Source of the DNA: Rubrobacter sp.
GTDB lineage: Bacteria; Actinomycetota; Rubrobacteria; Rubrobacterales; Rubrobacteraceae
Direction: 5' to 3'
DNA: 13,136 nucleotides
Assembly (NCBI GenBank): GCA_013815485.1
Contig: JACDGB010000017.1
Location: 1 to 13,136 of the forward strand
Shown one piece after another: positions 12,323-13,136 of the stretch. Under the pieces are notes generated by a model. It made no database searches and had not been told where the DNA came from. It saw nothing but the letters and a program-made list of their open reading frames with translations. Numbering within the stretch: the first letter of the stretch is position 1; each line of letters begins with the position of its first letter. The position numbers and the translations under genes are program-made.

Positions 12323-13136
12323 TCAGTCCGGTATGGAGATGTTCTCAAGGCCCGCCTCCGATTGCGGGAAGCGCGGGTCCATCGCCTCCAGGGTATCGGC
12401 GATGGCGCGGGCGATGACGAGGTTTCGGTACCATTTCTTGTTGGCCGGCACGACGTACCAGGGCGCGTGCTGCGTCGAGGTATTGGCGATGGCGTCCTCG
12501 AAGGCTTCCTGGTAGGCGTCCCAGTACGCTCGCTCCTTGATGTCGTTGCTGGAGAACTTCCACCGTTTCTCCGGATCGGCGAGACGGCTTTCGAGCCGCC
12601 GTTTCTGCTCGTCTTTGGAGATGTGCAGGTAGAACTTGATGACCGAGATGTTGTTCTGCGTCAGGTTGTATTCGAAGCTGTTTATCAGCTCGAAGCGTGG
12701 CCGCCAGACCTCTTCGGGCGCGAGGTTCTTGACGCGCACCACGAGTACGTCCTCGTAGTGGGAGCGGTTGAAGATGCCGATGCGGCCGAGGGCGGGCGCG
12801 CTTTTGTGGTAGCGCCACAGGAAATCGTGGTTGCGCTCCTCCGGGTTCGGGGCCTTGAACGAGGAGATCCTGCACCCCTGCGGGTTCACGCCGGAGAAGA
12901 CGTGTTTGATCGTGCCGTCCTTCCCGCCCGTGTCCATAGCCTGCAAAACGATCAAAAGCCCCTTCTCGTTCTCCGCGTACAGCTTTCCCTGCAAATCCTG
13001 GATGCGCCTGCGCTGCGTCTCTAACTCTCCAAGCACATCTTTTTTCCTGGTGTATCCCTCGGACTGACCCGCATCCACGGATGCCAGATCCACCCTCTCT
13101 CCAGGCGAAACCCGGTAATCCGGATAAGCTATCCCA
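12323..13136 (-). CDS. ppk2: PPK2-family polyphosphate:nucleotide phosphotransferase (5' end outside window)
   Basis: A cytoplasmic kinase that transfers phosphate between polyphosphate and nucleotides. Visible features are the Walker A loop QAMDTGGKDGTIKHV with NPQGC shortly after, the lid region with WRYHKSAPALGRIGIFNRSH and YEDVLVVRV, and the C-terminal FSSNDIKERAYWDAYQEAFE and APWYVVPANKKWYRN segments. The pattern fits the class III-like PPK2 group, which often accepts AMP as well as ADP. A GTG at 13093 could start translation, but the open frame continues upstream to the window edge. It reads IAYPDYRVSPGERVDLASVD, the usual PPK2 N-terminus with its YRVxPG motif, so the real start lies to the right of the window. 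It converges on the CNNM gene. Confidence 0.93.
   Translation of the reverse strand, partial: GIAYPDYRVSPGERVDLASVDAGQSEGYTRKKDVLGELETQRRRIQDLQGKLYAENEKGLLIVLQAMDTGGKDGTIKHVFSGVNPQGCRISSFKAPNPEERNHDFLWRYHKSAPALGRIGIFNRSHYEDVLVVRVKNLAPEEVWRPRFELINSFEYNLTQNNISVIKFYLHISKDEQKRRLESRLADPEKRWKFSSNDIKERAYWDAYQEAFEDAIANTSTQHAPWYVVPANKKWYRNLVIARAIADTLEAMDPRFPQSEAGLENISIPD

Noticed and set aside
12318..12331. CCGGA-TCAG-TCCGG hairpin between the CNNM and PPK2 genes as a terminator
   Set aside because: The stem is only five pairs, overlaps the PPK2 stop codon and has no U tract, so it is not distinguishable from chance in GC-rich DNA.
1..13136. tRNA or rRNA genes, CRISPR arrays, transposases, integrases or att sites
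   Set aside because: No cloverleaf with a 3' acceptor end, no regularly spaced direct repeats and no mobile-element proteins were seen in any frame.

Overview
The window is a piece of high-GC bacterial chromosome with tightly packed genes on both strands and no phage, plasmid, insertion-sequence, CRISPR or RNA-gene signal. I infer an actinobacterium, most likely Rubrobacter or a close relative. The reasons are the gene content (DUF1206 protein, class III-type PPK2, nitrilase-fused NAD synthetase, CNNM/CorC protein), many GTG and TTG starts, several genes that look leaderless, and free use of ATA and AGG codons despite the high GC. The genus is an inference, not something I can prove here.

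Layout. 1-975 (minus): the start of a [2Fe-2S] subunit gene and the complete FAD subunit gene of a molybdenum hydroxylase (xanthine/CO dehydrogenase family). The catalytic subunit must lie left of the window. 1215-2815 (plus): an orphan membrane-bound sensor histidine kinase, broken by a frameshift just before its ATPase domain. 2926-3153 (minus): a small DUF2007-like protein, separated from the kinase gene by a large stem-loop. 3338-5142 (plus): a two-gene ABC exporter (ATPase plus ABC-2 permease) whose stop and start codons overlap. 5149-6888 (minus): glutamine-dependent NAD+ synthetase, nadE. 7006-7856 (plus): a six-helix DUF1206 protein with three internal repeats, frameshifted. 7890-8858 (minus): two translationally coupled, poorly characterised membrane proteins, the second frameshifted. 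8975-9601 (minus): a Nudix hydrolase of the IPP-isomerase-like group. 9703-10737 (plus): a D-2-hydroxyacid dehydrogenase. 10943-12292 (plus): a CNNM/CorC (DUF21 plus CBS pair) membrane protein with an unusual leader. 12323-13136 (minus): a PPK2 polyphosphate kinase whose 5' end lies outside the window.

Most of the region is ordinary housekeeping and accessory metabolism, and I do not see one coherent new multi-gene system. The parts worth a second look are: the leader of the CNNM gene, a possible 30-codon upstream ORF that contains a strong hairpin and overlaps the start codon; three independent single-base frameshifts in three membrane-protein genes; a set of apparently leaderless ATG starts; the uncharacterised membrane pair with conserved-looking His/Glu/Asp residues; and several intergenic dyads.
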